A DNA stretch of 64,000 nt from Kosakonia radicincitans DSM 16656 (GCF_000280495.2 NZ_CP018016.1:4216001-4280000); one strand, 5' to 3'. Positions 46,749-58,340 are shown, counted from the stretch's first letter. A program made the numbers and translations. The notes: generated from the letters alone by a model not told the origin.

Positions 46749-47948
46749 ATGGCAATCAGTGAAACGTCGCAGACTCCTCCGGTCGCGCGCACCTCGTTCG
46801 GTATTCTTGGCGCCATCAGCCTTTCGCACCTGCTTAACGATATGATCCAGTCGCTGCTGCTGGCGATTTACCCGCTGTTGCAGGCCGATTTTTCCCTGTC
46901 ATTTGTGCAGATTGGATTTATCACCCTCACTTTCCAGGTCGCCTCCTCGCTGCTGCAACCGGTGGTCGGTTACTGGACAGACAAACATCCAATGCCGTGG
47001 TCGCTGCCCATTGGCATGTGTTTTACCCTTAGCGGGCTGGTGCTGCTGGCGCTGGCGGGTAATTTTACAACGGTACTGATTGCCGCCGCGCTGGTCGGCA
47101 CCGGCTCTTCGGTGTTCCATCCGGAATCGTCGCGCGTGGCGCGGATGGCTTCCGGCGGCCGTCATGGGCTGGCGCAATCCATTTTTCAGGTTGGCGGCAA
47201 TTTTGGCGCCTCGCTCGGCCCGTTGCTGGCGGCGGTGATCGTTGCGCCTTACGGTAAAGGCAACGTCGCCTGGTTTGTGTTGGCCGCCCTGCTGGCGATC
47301 ATCGTGCTGATGCAGGTGAGCCGCTGGTACGCAGCCCAGCACCGCGTGAACAAAGGGAAAAAGATAGCTGCGGTGAATAATCCGCTGCCACGCAACAAAG
47401 TAGTACTAGCGGTCTGCATCCTGCTGATTCTGATTTTCTCTAAATACTTCTATATGGCGAGTATCAGCAGCTATTTCACCTTTTATCTGATGCACAAGTT
47501 TGATTTATCCGTGCAAAACGCGCAGATGCATCTGTTTATCTTCCTGTTTGCGGTTGCCGCTGGCACCGTTATCGGCGGGCCTTTGGGCGATAAGATCGGC
47601 AGAAAATATGTGATTTGGGGCTCTATCCTCGGCGTTGCCCCCTTCACGCTGGTTTTACCGTATGCATCGCTGTTCTGGACCGGAATTTTGACGGTGATAA
47701 TTGGTTTTGTTCTTGCATCGGCTTTCTCCGCCATTCTGGTCTATGCCCAGGAGCTGTTGCCAGGCCGTATCGGCATGGTTTCCGGGCTGTTTTTTGGTTT
47801 CGCCTTCGGTATGGGAGGGCTTGGCGCTGCGGTGCTGGGGCTGGTTGCCGATCACAGCAGCATCGATTTGGTCTACAAAATATGTGCTTTCCTGCCATTA
47901 CTCGGGATTCTGACGATATTCCTGCCCGATAACCGCCCACAACATTGA
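46749..47948 (+). CDS. fsr: Fosmidomycin-resistance-type MFS transporter
   Basis: This 399-residue permease has 12 membrane segments and the MFS loop GDKIGRKYVIWGS between helices 8 and 9 in modified form. It is collinear with E. coli Fsr (406 residues), whose overexpression gives fosmidomycin resistance. The physiological substrate is unknown. ATG 46749 is chosen by alignment; its ribosome site is weak, and the N-terminal 16 residues differ from E. coli. It is divergent from ushA. Confidence 0.94.
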   Translation: MAISETSQTPPVARTSFGILGAISLSHLLNDMIQSLLLAIYPLLQADFSLSFVQIGFITLTFQVASSLLQPVVGYWTDKHPMPWSLPIGMCFTLSGLVLLALAGNFTTVLIAAALVGTGSSVFHPESSRVARMASGGRHGLAQSIFQVGGNFGASLGPLLAAVIVAPYGKGNVAWFVLAALLAIIVLMQVSRWYAAQHRVNKGKKIAAVNNPLPRNKVVLAVCILLILIFSKYFYMASISSYFTFYLMHKFDLSVQNAQMHLFIFLFAVAAGTVIGGPLGDKIGRKYVIWGSILGVAPFTLVLPYASLFWTGILTVIIGFVLASAFSAILVYAQELLPGRIGMVSGLFFGFAFGMGGLGAAVLGLVADHSSIDLVYKICAFLPLLGILTIFLPDNRPQH

Positions 47949-48177
47949 TTTCTTAGCGGCCAAAACCCCTCTTTGGCCGCTGCTTTCTATTGCCTCTCCT
48001 CGCCTGCCGCGCGATTTCTGTTATGGATGACCCTGTTGCACCTTTTTTTCTGCCAAATTGCTATTTTCTTCATAATTCAACAATTATTCATAAACATACT
48101 GGCGAAAATTGTCATAAACTGTAACTCAGTTAACGGTCATCGACCGTGGGATCCACGCATCAACGAAAGGAGACGGA

Positions 48178-49854
48178 ATGCATCACGCCACACCGCTTAT
48201 CACCACCATTGTCGGCGGCCTTGTACTGGCCTTTATTCTCGGTATGCTTGCCAATAAATTGCGAATTTCTCCTCTGGTGGGCTACTTGTTAGCGGGTGTG
48301 CTGTCCGGGCCATTTACGCCGGGCTTTGTCGCCGATACTCAACTGGCGCCCGAACTGGCGGAATTAGGCGTGATTCTGCTGATGTTCGGCGTTGGGCTGC
48401 ACTTCTCTTTAAAGGATTTGATGGCGGTAAAGTCGATCGCCATTCCCGGAGCGATAGCGCAAATTGCCGTCGCGACGCTGCTGGGTATGGCGCTTTCCGC
48501 ACTGCTTGGCTGGTCTCTTATGACCGGTATCGTGTTTGGATTATGTCTTTCCACCGCCAGTACGGTGGTATTGCTGCGCGCGCTTGAGGAGCGGCAGCTT
48601 ATCGACAGCCAGCGCGGGCAAATCGCCATCGGCTGGCTGATTGTTGAAGATCTGGTGATGGTGCTGACACTGGTGCTGCTGCCTGCCGTCGCCGGGATGA
48701 TGGAAAAAGGCAACGTTGGGCTGGCGTCGCTGGCGCTGGATATGAGCATCACCATCGGTAAAGTAGTGGCCTTTATCGCCATTATGATGCTGGTTGGCCG
48801 TCGTCTGGTACCGTGGATCATGGCGCGTAGCGCCGCAACCGGTTCGCGCGAGCTGTTTACTCTTTCCGTGCTGGCGCTGGCGCTCGGCATCGCCTTTGGC
48901 GCCGTCGAGCTGTTTGATGTCTCCTTCGCCCTTGGCGCGTTCTTCGCCGGTATGGTGCTGAATGAATCCGAACTCAGTCACCGGGCTGCGCACGACACTC
49001 TGCCGCTGCGCGATGCGTTTGCGGTGCTGTTCTTTGTCTCCGTCGGCATGTTGTTCGACCCAATGGTTCTGATCGAACAACCGCTGGCAGTGCTCGGTAC
49101 GCTGGCGATCATCATTTTCGGCAAATCGGTGGCTGCCTTCTTCCTGGTGCGCCTGTTTGGCCACTCGCCGCGTACCGCGCTGACCATTGCTGCCAGCCTG
49201 GCGCAGATTGGTGAGTTCGCCTTTATTCTGGCGGGCCTGGGGATGTCGCTGGGACTGCTGCCGCAGGCCGGGCAAAACCTGGTGCTGGCAGGCGCGATCC
49301 TGTCGATTATGCTTAACCCGGTGCTGTTTACGCTGCTGGAGAAGTACCTCGACAAAACCGAGACGCTGGAAGAGCAAACGCTGGAAGAAGCCATCGAAGA
49401 AGAGAAGCAGATCCCGGTGGATATCTGCAACCATGCGTTGCTGGTTGGGTTTGGCCGCGTCGGTAGCCTGCTGGGCGAGAAACTGATGGCGCAGGGCATT
49501 CCGTTGGTGGTGATTGAAACCTCGCGCACCAGGGTGGATGAGTTGCGCGAGCGCGGGATCCGCGCCGTACTGGGCAATGCCGCCAATGAAGAGATCATGA
49601 ATCTGGCGCATCTCGACTGCGCCCGCTGGCTGCTGCTGACCATTCCGAATGGTTACGAAGCCGGGGAAATTGTTGCGACTGCGCGTGAGAAATGCCCGGA
49701 CATTGAAATCATTGCCCGCGCGCATTATGACGACGAAGTGGATTACATTACCGAGCGCGGCGCCAATCAGGTGGTGATGGGTGAACGCGAAATCGCCAAT
49801 ACCATGCTGAGGCTGCTGGAGAAACCGCCGGTTGAAGAAGCGGTGACGGGGTAA
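48178..49854 (+). CDS. ybaL: YbaL, CPA2-type cation/proton antiporter with TrkA-N domain
   Basis: This 558-residue protein starts at ATG 48178 behind GAAAGGAGACGGA. Residues 1-390 hold about 12 membrane segments of the KefB/Nha CPA2 fold (GYLLAGVLSGPFTPGFV, DLVMVLTLVLLP). Residues 418-540 form a Rossmann TrkA-N/RCK domain (ALLVGFGRVGSLLGEKL), which binds NAD(H) or nucleotides to gate transport. The exact ion, K+ or Na+, is not known. Confidence 0.94.
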   Translation: MHHATPLITTIVGGLVLAFILGMLANKLRISPLVGYLLAGVLSGPFTPGFVADTQLAPELAELGVILLMFGVGLHFSLKDLMAVKSIAIPGAIAQIAVATLLGMALSALLGWSLMTGIVFGLCLSTASTVVLLRALEERQLIDSQRGQIAIGWLIVEDLVMVLTLVLLPAVAGMMEKGNVGLASLALDMSITIGKVVAFIAIMMLVGRRLVPWIMARSAATGSRELFTLSVLALALGIAFGAVELFDVSFALGAFFAGMVLNESELSHRAAHDTLPLRDAFAVLFFVSVGMLFDPMVLIEQPLAVLGTLAIIIFGKSVAAFFLVRLFGHSPRTALTIAASLAQIGEFAFILAGLGMSLGLLPQAGQNLVLAGAILSIMLNPVLFTLLEKYLDKTETLEEQTLEEAIEEEKQIPVDICNHALLVGFGRVGSLLGEKLMAQGIPLVVIETSRTRVDELRERGIRAVLGNAANEEIMNLAHLDCARWLLLTIPNGYEAGEIVATAREKCPDIEIIARAHYDDEVDYITERGANQVVMGEREIANTMLRLLEKPPVEEAVTG

Positions 49855-49870
49855 ACCAACGGCTTTAATT

Positions 49871-49994
49871 GCCGGATGGCGCTACGCTTATCCGGCCTGT
49901 GAGTCTGAATGCCCGATGGTGTTTCGCTTGCCGGGCCTGCATATCAATACCGGTTTTGTCGGCCGGATAAGGCAACGCCGCTATCCGGCAAAAC
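49871..49994. repeat. REP/BIME cluster between ybaL and gsk
   Basis: Three REP-like hairpins follow one another: 49871-49896 (GCCGGATGGCG...TTATCCGGC), 49911-49936 (GCCCGATGG...TGCCGGGC) and about 49958-49994 (GGCCGGATAAGGC...GCTATCCGGC). They lie between convergent genes, the usual place for such elements. Confidence 0.85.
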
Positions 49995-50002
49995 CCGTGA
50001 AA

Positions 50003-51307
50003 TCAACGCTCCCAGTACGCCTCTTCGAGGCTGTCTTCCCGCTCCGGCAGGCCACGGGTTAAGCGCGGCGAATGCTGGTTCAGCACCTGATAGCTCACGC
50101 GGTTGGCGTATTTGCATACCTGCGCCAGCGATGAATAGGTCAGCCAGTTGAATTTATGTTTGCTGGAATTCGGCACATTAGTGCGGTGGTAATTGTTCGC
50201 CGTAATGTCGTGCAACAGCGCCGCCAGTGCGCCATCTCCCGCGCCATTGGTGTTCATGATCTTCTCAGGCCCGCCCATGTAGGGGGCAATGTGCGAGTAG
50301 ATACGCAGCGGGTTCTGGCAATCTTTATGGCGTATCGCCCGGCTGAACTCATACTGGTTGAACTCGGCAATCGCTCCCGGCAGCAGCGGATGCTGGGTTT
50401 TGCGCTTCGCATCCTCTTCGGTAAAACCGGCCATATACAGGCCAACTGGCCCGGCAGTGCAGAGCACCAGATCCACCCAGTCAAGCGCCTTATCGGCAGC
50501 CAGCAGCGGGTCGCTTTCACCGGTCAGCGCGTGGCCTTCCTCTTCGTTCATCGCCAGAATCGAGACATTCTCTTTGAGAAAATCGCGCCACCACTGCGGG
50601 TTATCGGCAATCACATATTTAGTGCCCAGCGTCAGCACCACCGGCACGTTATGCTTTTTGGCATAGGCTACGGCTTGCAGAGTGGCGTCCGGCATCGGCT
50701 CGCCGGGATTGCAACGCACCAGATATGAAGAGAGCACCAGCGCAGACGCGCCCGCAATCACCGATTCCGGGATGCTCTCCGGGCGAAGCTGGTTCATCTG
50801 CCCGGGGCTGATAGCAAACGTCCGCTCGCCGCTGTCGCTGATCAGCGTGAAGCAACGACCAATCGCGCCATCCACGCCTTGCAGGTAGTTCAGATCGGTA
50901 CGGCTGGAGGTATTGCACAAATAACGGTAGGCGTAGCTGCCGATTTTCACGTTGTCGCACATCACGCCGAGCAACACCGAACGGTCATCAGCCAGCACCG
51001 AGTAGTTATGCATGGTGTTACCAATCGTGCCGCCGGCAAACTGGTGGGTGATCAGACCGTTGCTCACCAGCTCCTGGTACAATGCTTCGGCCACATCATC
51101 GGCGATCACCAGAGAATGCCCGGCGCTCAGGCCATAACGCGCGATAAACGCATCGTCCACTTTCGCCTCGATATCCACCAGCGTCTGATCGATACCGACC
51201 ACCCAGCAGGTGCCAACTTCATTTTCTGGCTGGATTTGTTGCAATAACGGGTCGCGGGCGTTAACGGGAAAATAGTGTTTGGATTTACGTTTACCGGGAA
51301 ATTTCAT
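50003..51307 (-). CDS. gsk: Inosine-guanosine kinase
   Basis: This 434-residue PfkB-family ribokinase-like enzyme phosphorylates inosine and guanosine to IMP and GMP in purine salvage. Signatures are GGTIGNTMHNYSVLADD near the substrate site and the C-terminal NTNGAGDGALAALLHD with the catalytic Asp (GAGD anion hole). It has exactly the E. coli length. In E. coli aes lies between hemH and gsk; here the gap is only 64 bp. Confidence 0.97.
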   Translation of the reverse strand: MKFPGKRKSKHYFPVNARDPLLQQIQPENEVGTCWVVGIDQTLVDIEAKVDDAFIARYGLSAGHSLVIADDVAEALYQELVSNGLITHQFAGGTIGNTMHNYSVLADDRSVLLGVMCDNVKIGSYAYRYLCNTSSRTDLNYLQGVDGAIGRCFTLISDSGERTFAISPGQMNQLRPESIPESVIAGASALVLSSYLVRCNPGEPMPDATLQAVAYAKKHNVPVVLTLGTKYVIADNPQWWRDFLKENVSILAMNEEEGHALTGESDPLLAADKALDWVDLVLCTAGPVGLYMAGFTEEDAKRKTQHPLLPGAIAEFNQYEFSRAIRHKDCQNPLRIYSHIAPYMGGPEKIMNTNGAGDGALAALLHDITANNYHRTNVPNSSKHKFNWLTYSSLAQVCKYANRVSYQVLNQHSPRLTRGLPEREDSLEEAYWER

Positions 51308-51331
51308 GGGTTGTAATAAGCGCTGAACATA

Positions 51332-51363
51332 CGGGCTGTGAATGTTAACACATTCTCAGCCCG
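51332..51363 (-). terminator. Hairpin between hemH and gsk
   Basis: CGGGCTGTGAATGT and ACATTCTCAGCCCG pair at 13 of 14 positions around loop TAAC. It may end hemH transcription, although no U run follows on the minus strand. Confidence 0.55.
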
Positions 51364-51371
51364 CCGGGCGA

Positions 51372-52334
51372 TCAGCGATATTTGGCCGTCAGGTTGACCA
51401 TCATCTCGATATGCTCTGGCGAATCATTCAGCGCCGGTATGTATTCATACTTCTCGCCGCCCGCCTCGAGGAAAAACTCACGGTTTTGCACCGCTATCTC
51501 CTCCAGCGTCTCCAGGCAATCTGCAGCAAAACCTGGCGACATCACCTGAATATGTTTCACCCCTTTCTCGCCCAGCATTTTCAGCGTTTCATCGGTGTAC
51601 GGCGTCAGCCACGGCTCGCGGCCAAAGCGCGACTGGAAGGTCATCATCACTTTTTCCGGTGGCAGATCGAGCGCCGAGACCAGTTCACGCGTGGTATCAC
51701 GGCAGCGCTGCGGGTAGTCGTCCCCTTCTGCCGCATAACGCTGTGGAATGCCGTGATAAGAGAGCAGCAGCAGATCCGGCTCACCGTGCTTTGCAAAAGA
51801 GGCGCGCGCGCTGTTTGCCAGCGCCGTAATGTAATCCGAATCGTCGGCATAATCGCGGATAAAGGAGATGCCGGGGATATGGCGTTTCTTCGCCAGAATT
51901 CGCGCCAGTTCGTCCCATACCGCCGCCACCGTTGAGCAGGAGTATTGCGGATAGAGCGAGAGCACCACAATATGGTCAACGTCCTGTTCCAGCAAGGCCT
52001 CCACGGCGCTTTCCAGCGATGGGGAACCGTAACTCATGCCGAGCGCCACGGGAACGTCCGGCAACCGCGCCGCCAGAGCCTGCTGCTGCCTGCGGCTGTA
52101 AACCATCAGTGGAGAACCTTCTTCCATCCAGACGGACTGATAGAGTTTTGCCACGCGCGGTGAACGAATCGGCAGGATCACACCGCGTAATAGCGGCCAC
52201 CACAACAAGCGCGACGTATCAACAACGCGTCTGTCGCTTAAAAACTGCCGCAGATAACGTTTTACTGCTGCCGGAGTGGGTGCATCGGGGGTGCCAAGAT
52301 TGGCAAGCAGGATGCCGGTTTTCGCCTGACTCAT
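51372..52334 (-). CDS. hemH: Ferrochelatase
   Basis: This 320-residue enzyme inserts Fe2+ into protoporphyrin IX, the last step of haem synthesis. Seen are [12 protein letters not shown] at the N-terminus, the catalytic His in [23 protein letters not shown], and the acidic metal route [14 protein letters not shown]. It is cytosolic and membrane-associated in known bacteria. Its 5' region abuts adk with 125 bp between. Confidence 0.97.
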   Translation of the reverse strand: MSQAKTGILLANLGTPDAPTPAAVKRYLRQFLSDRRVVDTSRLLWWPLLRGVILPIRSPRVAKLYQSVWMEEGSPLMVYSRRQQQALAARLPDVPVALGMSYGSPSLESAVEALLEQDVDHIVVLSLYPQYSCSTVAAVWDELARILAKKRHIPGISFIRDYADDSDYITALANSARASFAKHGEPDLLLLSYHGIPQRYAAEGDDYPQRCRDTTRELVSALDLPPEKVMMTFQSRFGREPWLTPYTDETLKMLGEKGVKHIQVMSPGFAADCLETLEEIAVQNREFFLEAGGEKYEYIPALNDSPEHIEMMVNLTAKYR

Positions 52335-52424
52335 TCACGCCTCTTAACCTTTTGAATGGTTGGTAATTGTAGCGTAAAAGCGTTTAAACGGAACCAATTG
52401 CAGCGAAAGGTAAGATGAGAAATA

Positions 52425-52452
52425 TTCTCACCCGGAGGGCTCCGGGTGAGAA
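52425..52452 (-). terminator. adk terminator
   Basis: TTCTCACCCGGAG and CTCCGGGTGAGAA are exact inverted copies with a 2-nt centre. It lies 8 bp after the adk stop. On the minus strand it is followed by the AT-rich TATTTCTCATC. Confidence 0.8.
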
Positions 52453-52459
52453 AACGCGA

Positions 52460-53137
<678 letters not shown>

Positions 53138-53229
53138 TCAAAAGCGTTAAAAGATACCACCAGAACGAGTATCGCTCAAGGAAGCCGGGCTGGCTGAAAC
53201 GGTTAATGAGAGAGATTACTTCGGGGAGT

Positions 53230-53256
53230 ACCCCTCTCGCGTGAAACGAGAGGGGT
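53230..53256 (-). terminator. htpG terminator
   Basis: ACCCCTCTCG and CGAGAGGGGT form a perfect 10-bp stem with a 7-nt loop, 24 bp after the htpG stop. A U tract is absent on the minus side. Confidence 0.65.
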
Positions 53257-53279
53257 AAGGTCAGACTAAAAACAGAAAC

Positions 53280-55154
53280 TTAGGCAATCAGCAACTGATT
53301 CATACGACGGATGAACTGGTTCGGATCTTCCAGCGTGCCGCGTTCGGCAAACAGCGCCTGATCCAGCAACAGCTCAACCCACTGGCTGAACTGGCTGTCA
53401 TCCTGGGTTTCCGCAGCACGTTTCACCAGCGCGTGATCCGGGTTCAGTTCAAAGATGTATTTTACTTCCGGCGCATTCTGACCGGCAGCCGCGAACAGTT
53501 TCGCCATCTGCGTGCTCATCTCGTCGGCATCGGTTACAACCACCGCTGGCGTTTCGGTCAGACGATGGGTCAGGCGCACCTCTTTCACGCGATCGCCAAG
53601 CAGGGTCTTCACGCGCTCAACAAACGGTTCGAGCGCTTTTTCTGCCTCTTTCGCGTTTTCGTCCACTTCGTCGGCCAGTTTTTCCAGCGACGCATCAGCT
53701 TTCGCCACGGACTGGAACGGTTTGCCGTCGAATTCGGTCAGGTAGCTCATCATCCATTCGTCGATGCGATCGGAAAGCAGCAGCACTTCGATACCTTTCT
53801 TACGCAGCAGTTCCAGATGCGGGCTGCTCTTCGCCGCAGCGTAACTGTCTGCGGTAATGAAGTAGATCTTCTCCTGGCCTTCTTTCATGCGCGACACGTA
53901 CTCTTCCAGCGACACGGTCTGCGCAGAAGAGTCATTGTGTGTAGAGGCAAAGCGCAGCAATTTGGCAATCGCTTCCAGGTTGGCGCTGTCTTCACCAGCC
54001 CCTTCTTTCAGCACCAGGCCGAACTGTTGCCAGAACGTCTGGTATTTTTCTGCGTCATCTTTCGCCAGTTTATCGAGCATTTGCAGCACGCGTTTGGTCA
54101 GCGCGGTACGCAGATTACGCGTGACGCTGCTGTCCTGCAGAATTTCGCGCGAAACGTTGAGCGGCAGATCGCTGGAATCCACCAGGCCACGAACAAAGCG
54201 CAGGTAGTTCGGCATGAACTGTTCGGCTTCGTCCATGATAAATACACGCTGCACGTAGAGCTTCAGGCCGTGTTTATGATCGCGGTTCCACAGATCCCAC
54301 GGCGCCTGCGACGGGATATAAAGCAGGCTGGTGTACTCCTGCTTCCCTTCGACGCGGTTGTGGCTCCAGGTCAGCGGATCGGTAAAGTCGTGGGCGATAT
54401 GTTTGTAGAACTCGTTGTATTCGTCGTCTTTGATTTCAGACTTGTTGCGCGTCCACAGCGCCTGCGCTTTGTTGATCTTCTCCCAGGAAACCACGGTTTC
54501 GCCGTCTTTCTCTTCCTGTTTTTCGATCTCTACCGGCAGAGCGATATGGTCGGAATATTTGCTGATAATGGAACGCACGCGCCAGTCATTGAGGAAATCA
54601 TCTTCCCCTTCGCGCAGATGCAGCGTGATTTCCGTCCCGCGATCGGCTTTGGTGATATCAGCGACGGTGTATTCGCCCGCGCCTTCAGATTCCCAGAAAA
54701 CGCCGTTTTCTGCGCTCTCACCCGCCGCGCGGGTACGCACAGTCACTTTATCCGCGACGATAAACGCCGAGTAGAAACCGACGCCGAACTGACCAATCAA
54801 CTGGCTATCTTTAGCCTGATCGGAGCCCATTGATTCAAGAAACGCTTTGGTGCCGGACTTGGCGATGGTGCCCAGATGATCGATAACTTCATCGCGGGTC
54901 ATACCAATACCGTTATCGGCGATGGTCAGCGTACGCTTCTCTTTATCGAAAGAGACGCGGACATGCAGTTCGCCGTCGCCCTCGTAGAGATCCGGGTTGG
55001 ACAGTGCGCGGAAACGCAGTTTGTCCGCCGCATCCGAGGCGTTGGAGATCAGCTCACGCAGGAAGATTTCTTTGTTCGAATAGAGAGAATGGATCATCAG
55101 GTGCAGAAGCTGTTTAACTTCAGACTGAAAACCGCGAGTTTCTTGTCCTTTCAT
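53280..55154 (-). CDS. htpG: Hsp90-family chaperone HtpG
   Basis: This 624-residue protein equals the E. coli length. The N-terminal GHKL ATPase domain carries [25 protein letters not shown], and [17 protein letters not shown]. The middle domain has the catalytic Arg loop around [14 protein letters not shown]. The C-terminal domain mediates dimerisation. It works with DnaK in protein remodelling. A sigma-32 promoter lies directly upstream (55205-55234), so it is heat-induced. Confidence 0.98.
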   Translation of the reverse strand: MKGQETRGFQSEVKQLLHLMIHSLYSNKEIFLRELISNASDAADKLRFRALSNPDLYEGDGELHVRVSFDKEKRTLTIADNGIGMTRDEVIDHLGTIAKSGTKAFLESMGSDQAKDSQLIGQFGVGFYSAFIVADKVTVRTRAAGESAENGVFWESEGAGEYTVADITKADRGTEITLHLREGEDDFLNDWRVRSIISKYSDHIALPVEIEKQEEKDGETVVSWEKINKAQALWTRNKSEIKDDEYNEFYKHIAHDFTDPLTWSHNRVEGKQEYTSLLYIPSQAPWDLWNRDHKHGLKLYVQRVFIMDEAEQFMPNYLRFVRGLVDSSDLPLNVSREILQDSSVTRNLRTALTKRVLQMLDKLAKDDAEKYQTFWQQFGLVLKEGAGEDSANLEAIAKLLRFASTHNDSSAQTVSLEEYVSRMKEGQEKIYFITADSYAAAKSSPHLELLRKKGIEVLLLSDRIDEWMMSYLTEFDGKPFQSVAKADASLEKLADEVDENAKEAEKALEPFVERVKTLLGDRVKEVRLTHRLTETPAVVVTDADEMSTQMAKLFAAAGQNAPEVKYIFELNPDHALVKRAAETQDDSQFSQWVELLLDQALFAERGTLEDPNQFIRRMNQLLIA

Positions 55155-55204
55155 TGGGAAAACCTCAACAATGCCATTTACAAGGTAAAAAGTGCGTTGA
55201 GGGG

Positions 55205-55234
55205 GAAGTGGGGACAGGGGCGGGAATTTTCAAG
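55205..55234 (-). promoter_or_regulatory. Sigma-32 heat-shock promoter of htpG
   Basis: On the minus strand CTTGAA (55234-55229) and CCCCACTTC (55213-55205) are separated by 15 bp, matching the sigma-32 consensus (CTTGAA, CCCCAT-T) and the known E. coli htpG promoter. It lies about 50 bp before the start codon. Confidence 0.85.
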
Positions 55235-55263
55235 CGGAGGCAAAAATTTCTGCCTCCGTTTGG

Positions 55264-55868
55264 TTAAAAACGAATCTTGTGGCGACCGGCCAGCGAGTGC
55301 GACAGCGTGGTGCCGTCAACCATCTCCAGCTCACCGCCCACCGGCACACCGTGCGCGATGCGGCTGGCTTCCACGCCATATTGCGCACAAAGCTCCGCAA
55401 TATAGTTAGCCGTTGCCTCACCTTCCACCGTCGGGTTGGTGGCGAGGATCACTTCCTGGAGTTTTTCTGCGGCCAGGCGCTGCTCAAGCCGGTCGAGACC
55501 GATATCATCCGGCCCGATACCGTCCAGCGGCGACAGATGCCCCATCAGCACAAAGTAGCGCCCCGAGAATTGCCCGGTTTGCTCGATGGCATAAATATCC
55601 GCCGGGCTTTCCACCACACAGATTTGACCGTTTTCCTGGCGCCGCGGGTTGCTGCATATATTGCACACTTCCTGCTCGGTAAAGGTACGGCAATCGGCGC
55701 AGTGGCCGATTTCCGACATTGCCCGGGTGAGCGCCTGCGCCAGCCGCATACCGCCGCTGCGATCGCGCTGCAACAGCGTAAACGCCATGCGCTGCGCCGA
55801 CTTCGGGCCAACGCCCGGCAGGCAGCGCAGTGCTTCCATAAGCTGCGTTAACAGCGGACTGGTCTGCA

Positions 55869-55869
<1 letters not shown>
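55264..55869 (-). CDS. recR: Recombination mediator RecR
   Basis: This 201-residue protein has an N-terminal helix-hairpin-helix ([17 protein letters not shown]), a zinc finger with four Cys (CADCRTF...CNIC) and a Toprim domain ([29 protein letters not shown]). With RecF and RecO it loads RecA onto gapped DNA. The start overlaps the ybaB stop by one base (TGATG), so dnaX-ybaB-recR form a coupled operon. Confidence 0.97.
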
Positions 55870-56210
<341 letters not shown>

Positions 56211-56279
56211 TTAGCTGTGGTGACTGACCAGAGCGATAAGTCACATTCAGGGTTGAAAACGGAAAGCCGCAGCTTGCCG

Positions 56280-58220
56280 TCAAAGGGGACGAATACTCTC
56301 TTCATCCAGATCCGCATCGAAAAACCGTTGCAGCGTCTGAATGTTGCTATCCGCAATAATTGCCTCACGCGCCTGCGCGAGCTTTTCCTCATAGATTGCC
56401 TGACGCCACTCCAGCGGCGTACGCACTGCCGGATTATCATCTTCAATGATAGTCAGTTCAACCGTCGAACCGTGCAATTCGCTAAGCGCGTCGCTAAGCG
56501 CCTTCTGTGCGCCCTGCGAATTCAGGTGACGCTGCGAGCTGCGCAGATGCAGACACCAGCGATCGCCCTCCTGCTCTTTCCAGGCATTCAGCGCCACCTG
56601 CTCAACCAGTTTCGGCAATTTTAGCTGGCTGACCTCTTTCGCCCAGGCATCACGTTCAATCGCCTCTTCCGCCAGCTTTTTCGCCAGCTCCGGCGTTTTC
56701 TCGTGTTCCAGCGCCTTTTTCAGCGCTTTGGGCGTGGCAACAACCTCTTTTGTCTCGGTGACAACAGTGGTTGCTTTCCAGCGGTAAGCCTCTTTTTTGG
56801 CTGGAGCCTGTTCCAGCGCCGAAGGCGCCGGGCGCGACTGCACGCGCTCGGTGACCGAAGCCAGGCGCTCCAGCGCGGCATTACTCACCGGCCGCGCGCG
56901 GGTTGCGGCTGCCGGTTCACTCTTTTTTGCTTTGTCTGCTCCCTGAGCGCGTTGCAGTTGCCTGCGCGCCGCCAGCACCGAGCTGGTTGATTCGGGCAGC
57001 GGTGCGTCGTTCTGCACTGGTGCCGCCGACGGTTGAGCCTGCGGCGCGGGCGGAACCTGCTGCGGCGACATCACGGCGGTGGGCGCCACGGGGGCGAAGG
57101 ATTGCTGAGGCACTTCTGGCGCCGGTAACGGCGCACGCGGATGGAATGCCAGCGCACGCAGCAGCGTCATTTCAACGCCCATGCGGCGGTCCGGCGCATA
57201 AGGCAGTTCTTTACGGCCAATCAGCAGCGTCTGATAGTAAAGCTGCACATCGGTGGGTGGCACGGTGCGGGCCAGTTCACGCAGACGCTGCTCAATCGGG
57301 GCCATGTCGCTGCCGAGCGCCGCAGGCGTCAGTTGTACCATGGCGATACGGTGCAGCAGCGTTTGCATCTCCAGCAGTAAGGCTTCCCATTCGACGCCGC
57401 GCGATGCAGCCTCGTTCACCAGCCCCATACCGCGTTCACCGTCAGCGGCAACCACCGCTTCAACTAATGAAAGCGCCTGGTCGTCATTCAGCGTGCCAAG
57501 CATGGAGCTGACCACCGCCGCAGAGAGCTGCCCGTTGCCGCTGGCAATCGCCTGATCGGTCAGGCTCAGCGCATCGCGCAGGCTGCCGTCAGCCGCACGC
57601 GCCAGCAGTTGCAGCGCACGGGGTTCATGTTCAATCTTCTCGTCAGTAAGAATGTGCTCAAGCTGACTGCGGATCTGTTCAACATCCAGTGCTTTCAGGT
57701 GGAACTGAAGGCAACGGGAAAGAATGGTCACCGGCAGTTTTTGCGGATCGGTGGTCGCCAGCAGGAATTTGACGTGCTCAGGCGGCTCTTCAAGCGTTTT
57801 CAACAGCGCGTTAAAGCTGTGACGCGAGAGCATATGCACTTCGTCAATCAGATAGACTTTGAAACGCCCGCGCGCCGGGGCGTACTGCACGTTATCCAGC
57901 AGATCGCGGGTATCTTCGACTTTGGTACGCGACGCGGCGTCGATCTCAATTAAATCGACAAAGCGGCCCTGCTCAATTTCGCGGCAGTTATCACACACGC
58001 CGCACGGCGTTGCGGTGATGCCGGTTTCGCAGTTCAGCCCCTTCGCCAGCAGACGGGCGATAGAAGTTTTGCCGACGCCGCGGGTGCCGGAGAACAGATA
58101 CGCATGATGAATGCGTCCTGATGATAAGCCGTTCGCCAGTGCGGTCAGCACATGCTCCTGGCCGACGACGTCAGCAAAAGTTTGCGGTCGCCATTTTCGG
58201 GCTAAGACCTGATAACTCAT
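56280..58220 (-). CDS. dnaX: DNA polymerase III subunits tau and gamma
   Basis: The 646-residue tau form (E. coli 643) is the clamp-loader ATPase. It has Walker A GTRGVGKTS, a zinc module with four Cys (CETG...CGVCDNC), DEVHMLS and the SRC arginine-finger motif. A Pro/Ala-rich linker (about residues 375-440) leads to the tau-specific C-terminal domains that bind DnaB and the polymerase alpha subunit. A -1 frameshift near codon 432 gives the shorter gamma form. Confidence 0.98.
   Translation of the reverse strand: MSYQVLARKWRPQTFADVVGQEHVLTALANGLSSGRIHHAYLFSGTRGVGKTSIARLLAKGLNCETGITATPCGVCDNCREIEQGRFVDLIEIDAASRTKVEDTRDLLDNVQYAPARGRFKVYLIDEVHMLSRHSFNALLKTLEEPPEHVKFLLATTDPQKLPVTILSRCLQFHLKALDVEQIRSQLEHILTDEKIEHEPRALQLLARAADGSLRDALSLTDQAIASGNGQLSAAVVSSMLGTLNDDQALSLVEAVVAADGERGMGLVNEAASRGVEWEALLLEMQTLLHRIAMVQLTPAALGSDMAPIEQRLRELARTVPPTDVQLYYQTLLIGRKELPYAPDRRMGVEMTLLRALAFHPRAPLPAPEVPQQSFAPVAPTAVMSPQQVPPAPQAQPSAAPVQNDAPLPESTSSVLAARRQLQRAQGADKAKKSEPAAATRARPVSNAALERLASVTERVQSRPAPSALEQAPAKKEAYRWKATTVVTETKEVVATPKALKKALEHEKTPELAKKLAEEAIERDAWAKEVSQLKLPKLVEQVALNAWKEQEGDRWCLHLRSSQRHLNSQGAQKALSDALSELHGSTVELTIIEDDNPAVRTPLEWRQAIYEEKLAQAREAIIADSNIQTLQRFFDADLDEESIRPL
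56917..56928 (-). promoter_or_regulatory. Programmed -1 frameshift site for gamma
   Basis: On the minus strand the slippery heptamer AAAAAAG covers 56928-56922, across codons 431-433. The -1 frame reads a Glu codon and then TGA at 56919-56917, giving a gamma subunit of about 434 residues. AGGGAGC, the internal Shine-Dalgarno-like stimulator, lies just upstream. A GC-rich stem (CCGGC...GGCCGG) follows. All three parts match the E. coli signal. Confidence 0.92.
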
Positions 58221-58340
58221 TGGCAGGCTCTGAAACGCTGGAAGGTGGATTTACGAAGGGATAATGCTAACACAGCACATGCTGTTAATGCACTTCATCC
58301 CTCAGGCGCAGGCCTGAAGGATGAGGAGACGGACATGGCA

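Noticed and set aside
48541..49725. 394-residue frame opposite ybaL
   Set aside because: Antisense shadow rich in Gln, His and Arg with no family features.
49871..49994. Repeated GCCGGAT units as a possible CRISPR array
   Set aside because: The units are REP hairpins of alternating orientation without regular spacers.
53433..54833. 466-residue frame opposite htpG
   Set aside because: It is a shadow of the htpG reading frame; composition is Phe/Arg/His-rich, typical of an antisense read, and htpG is unambiguous.
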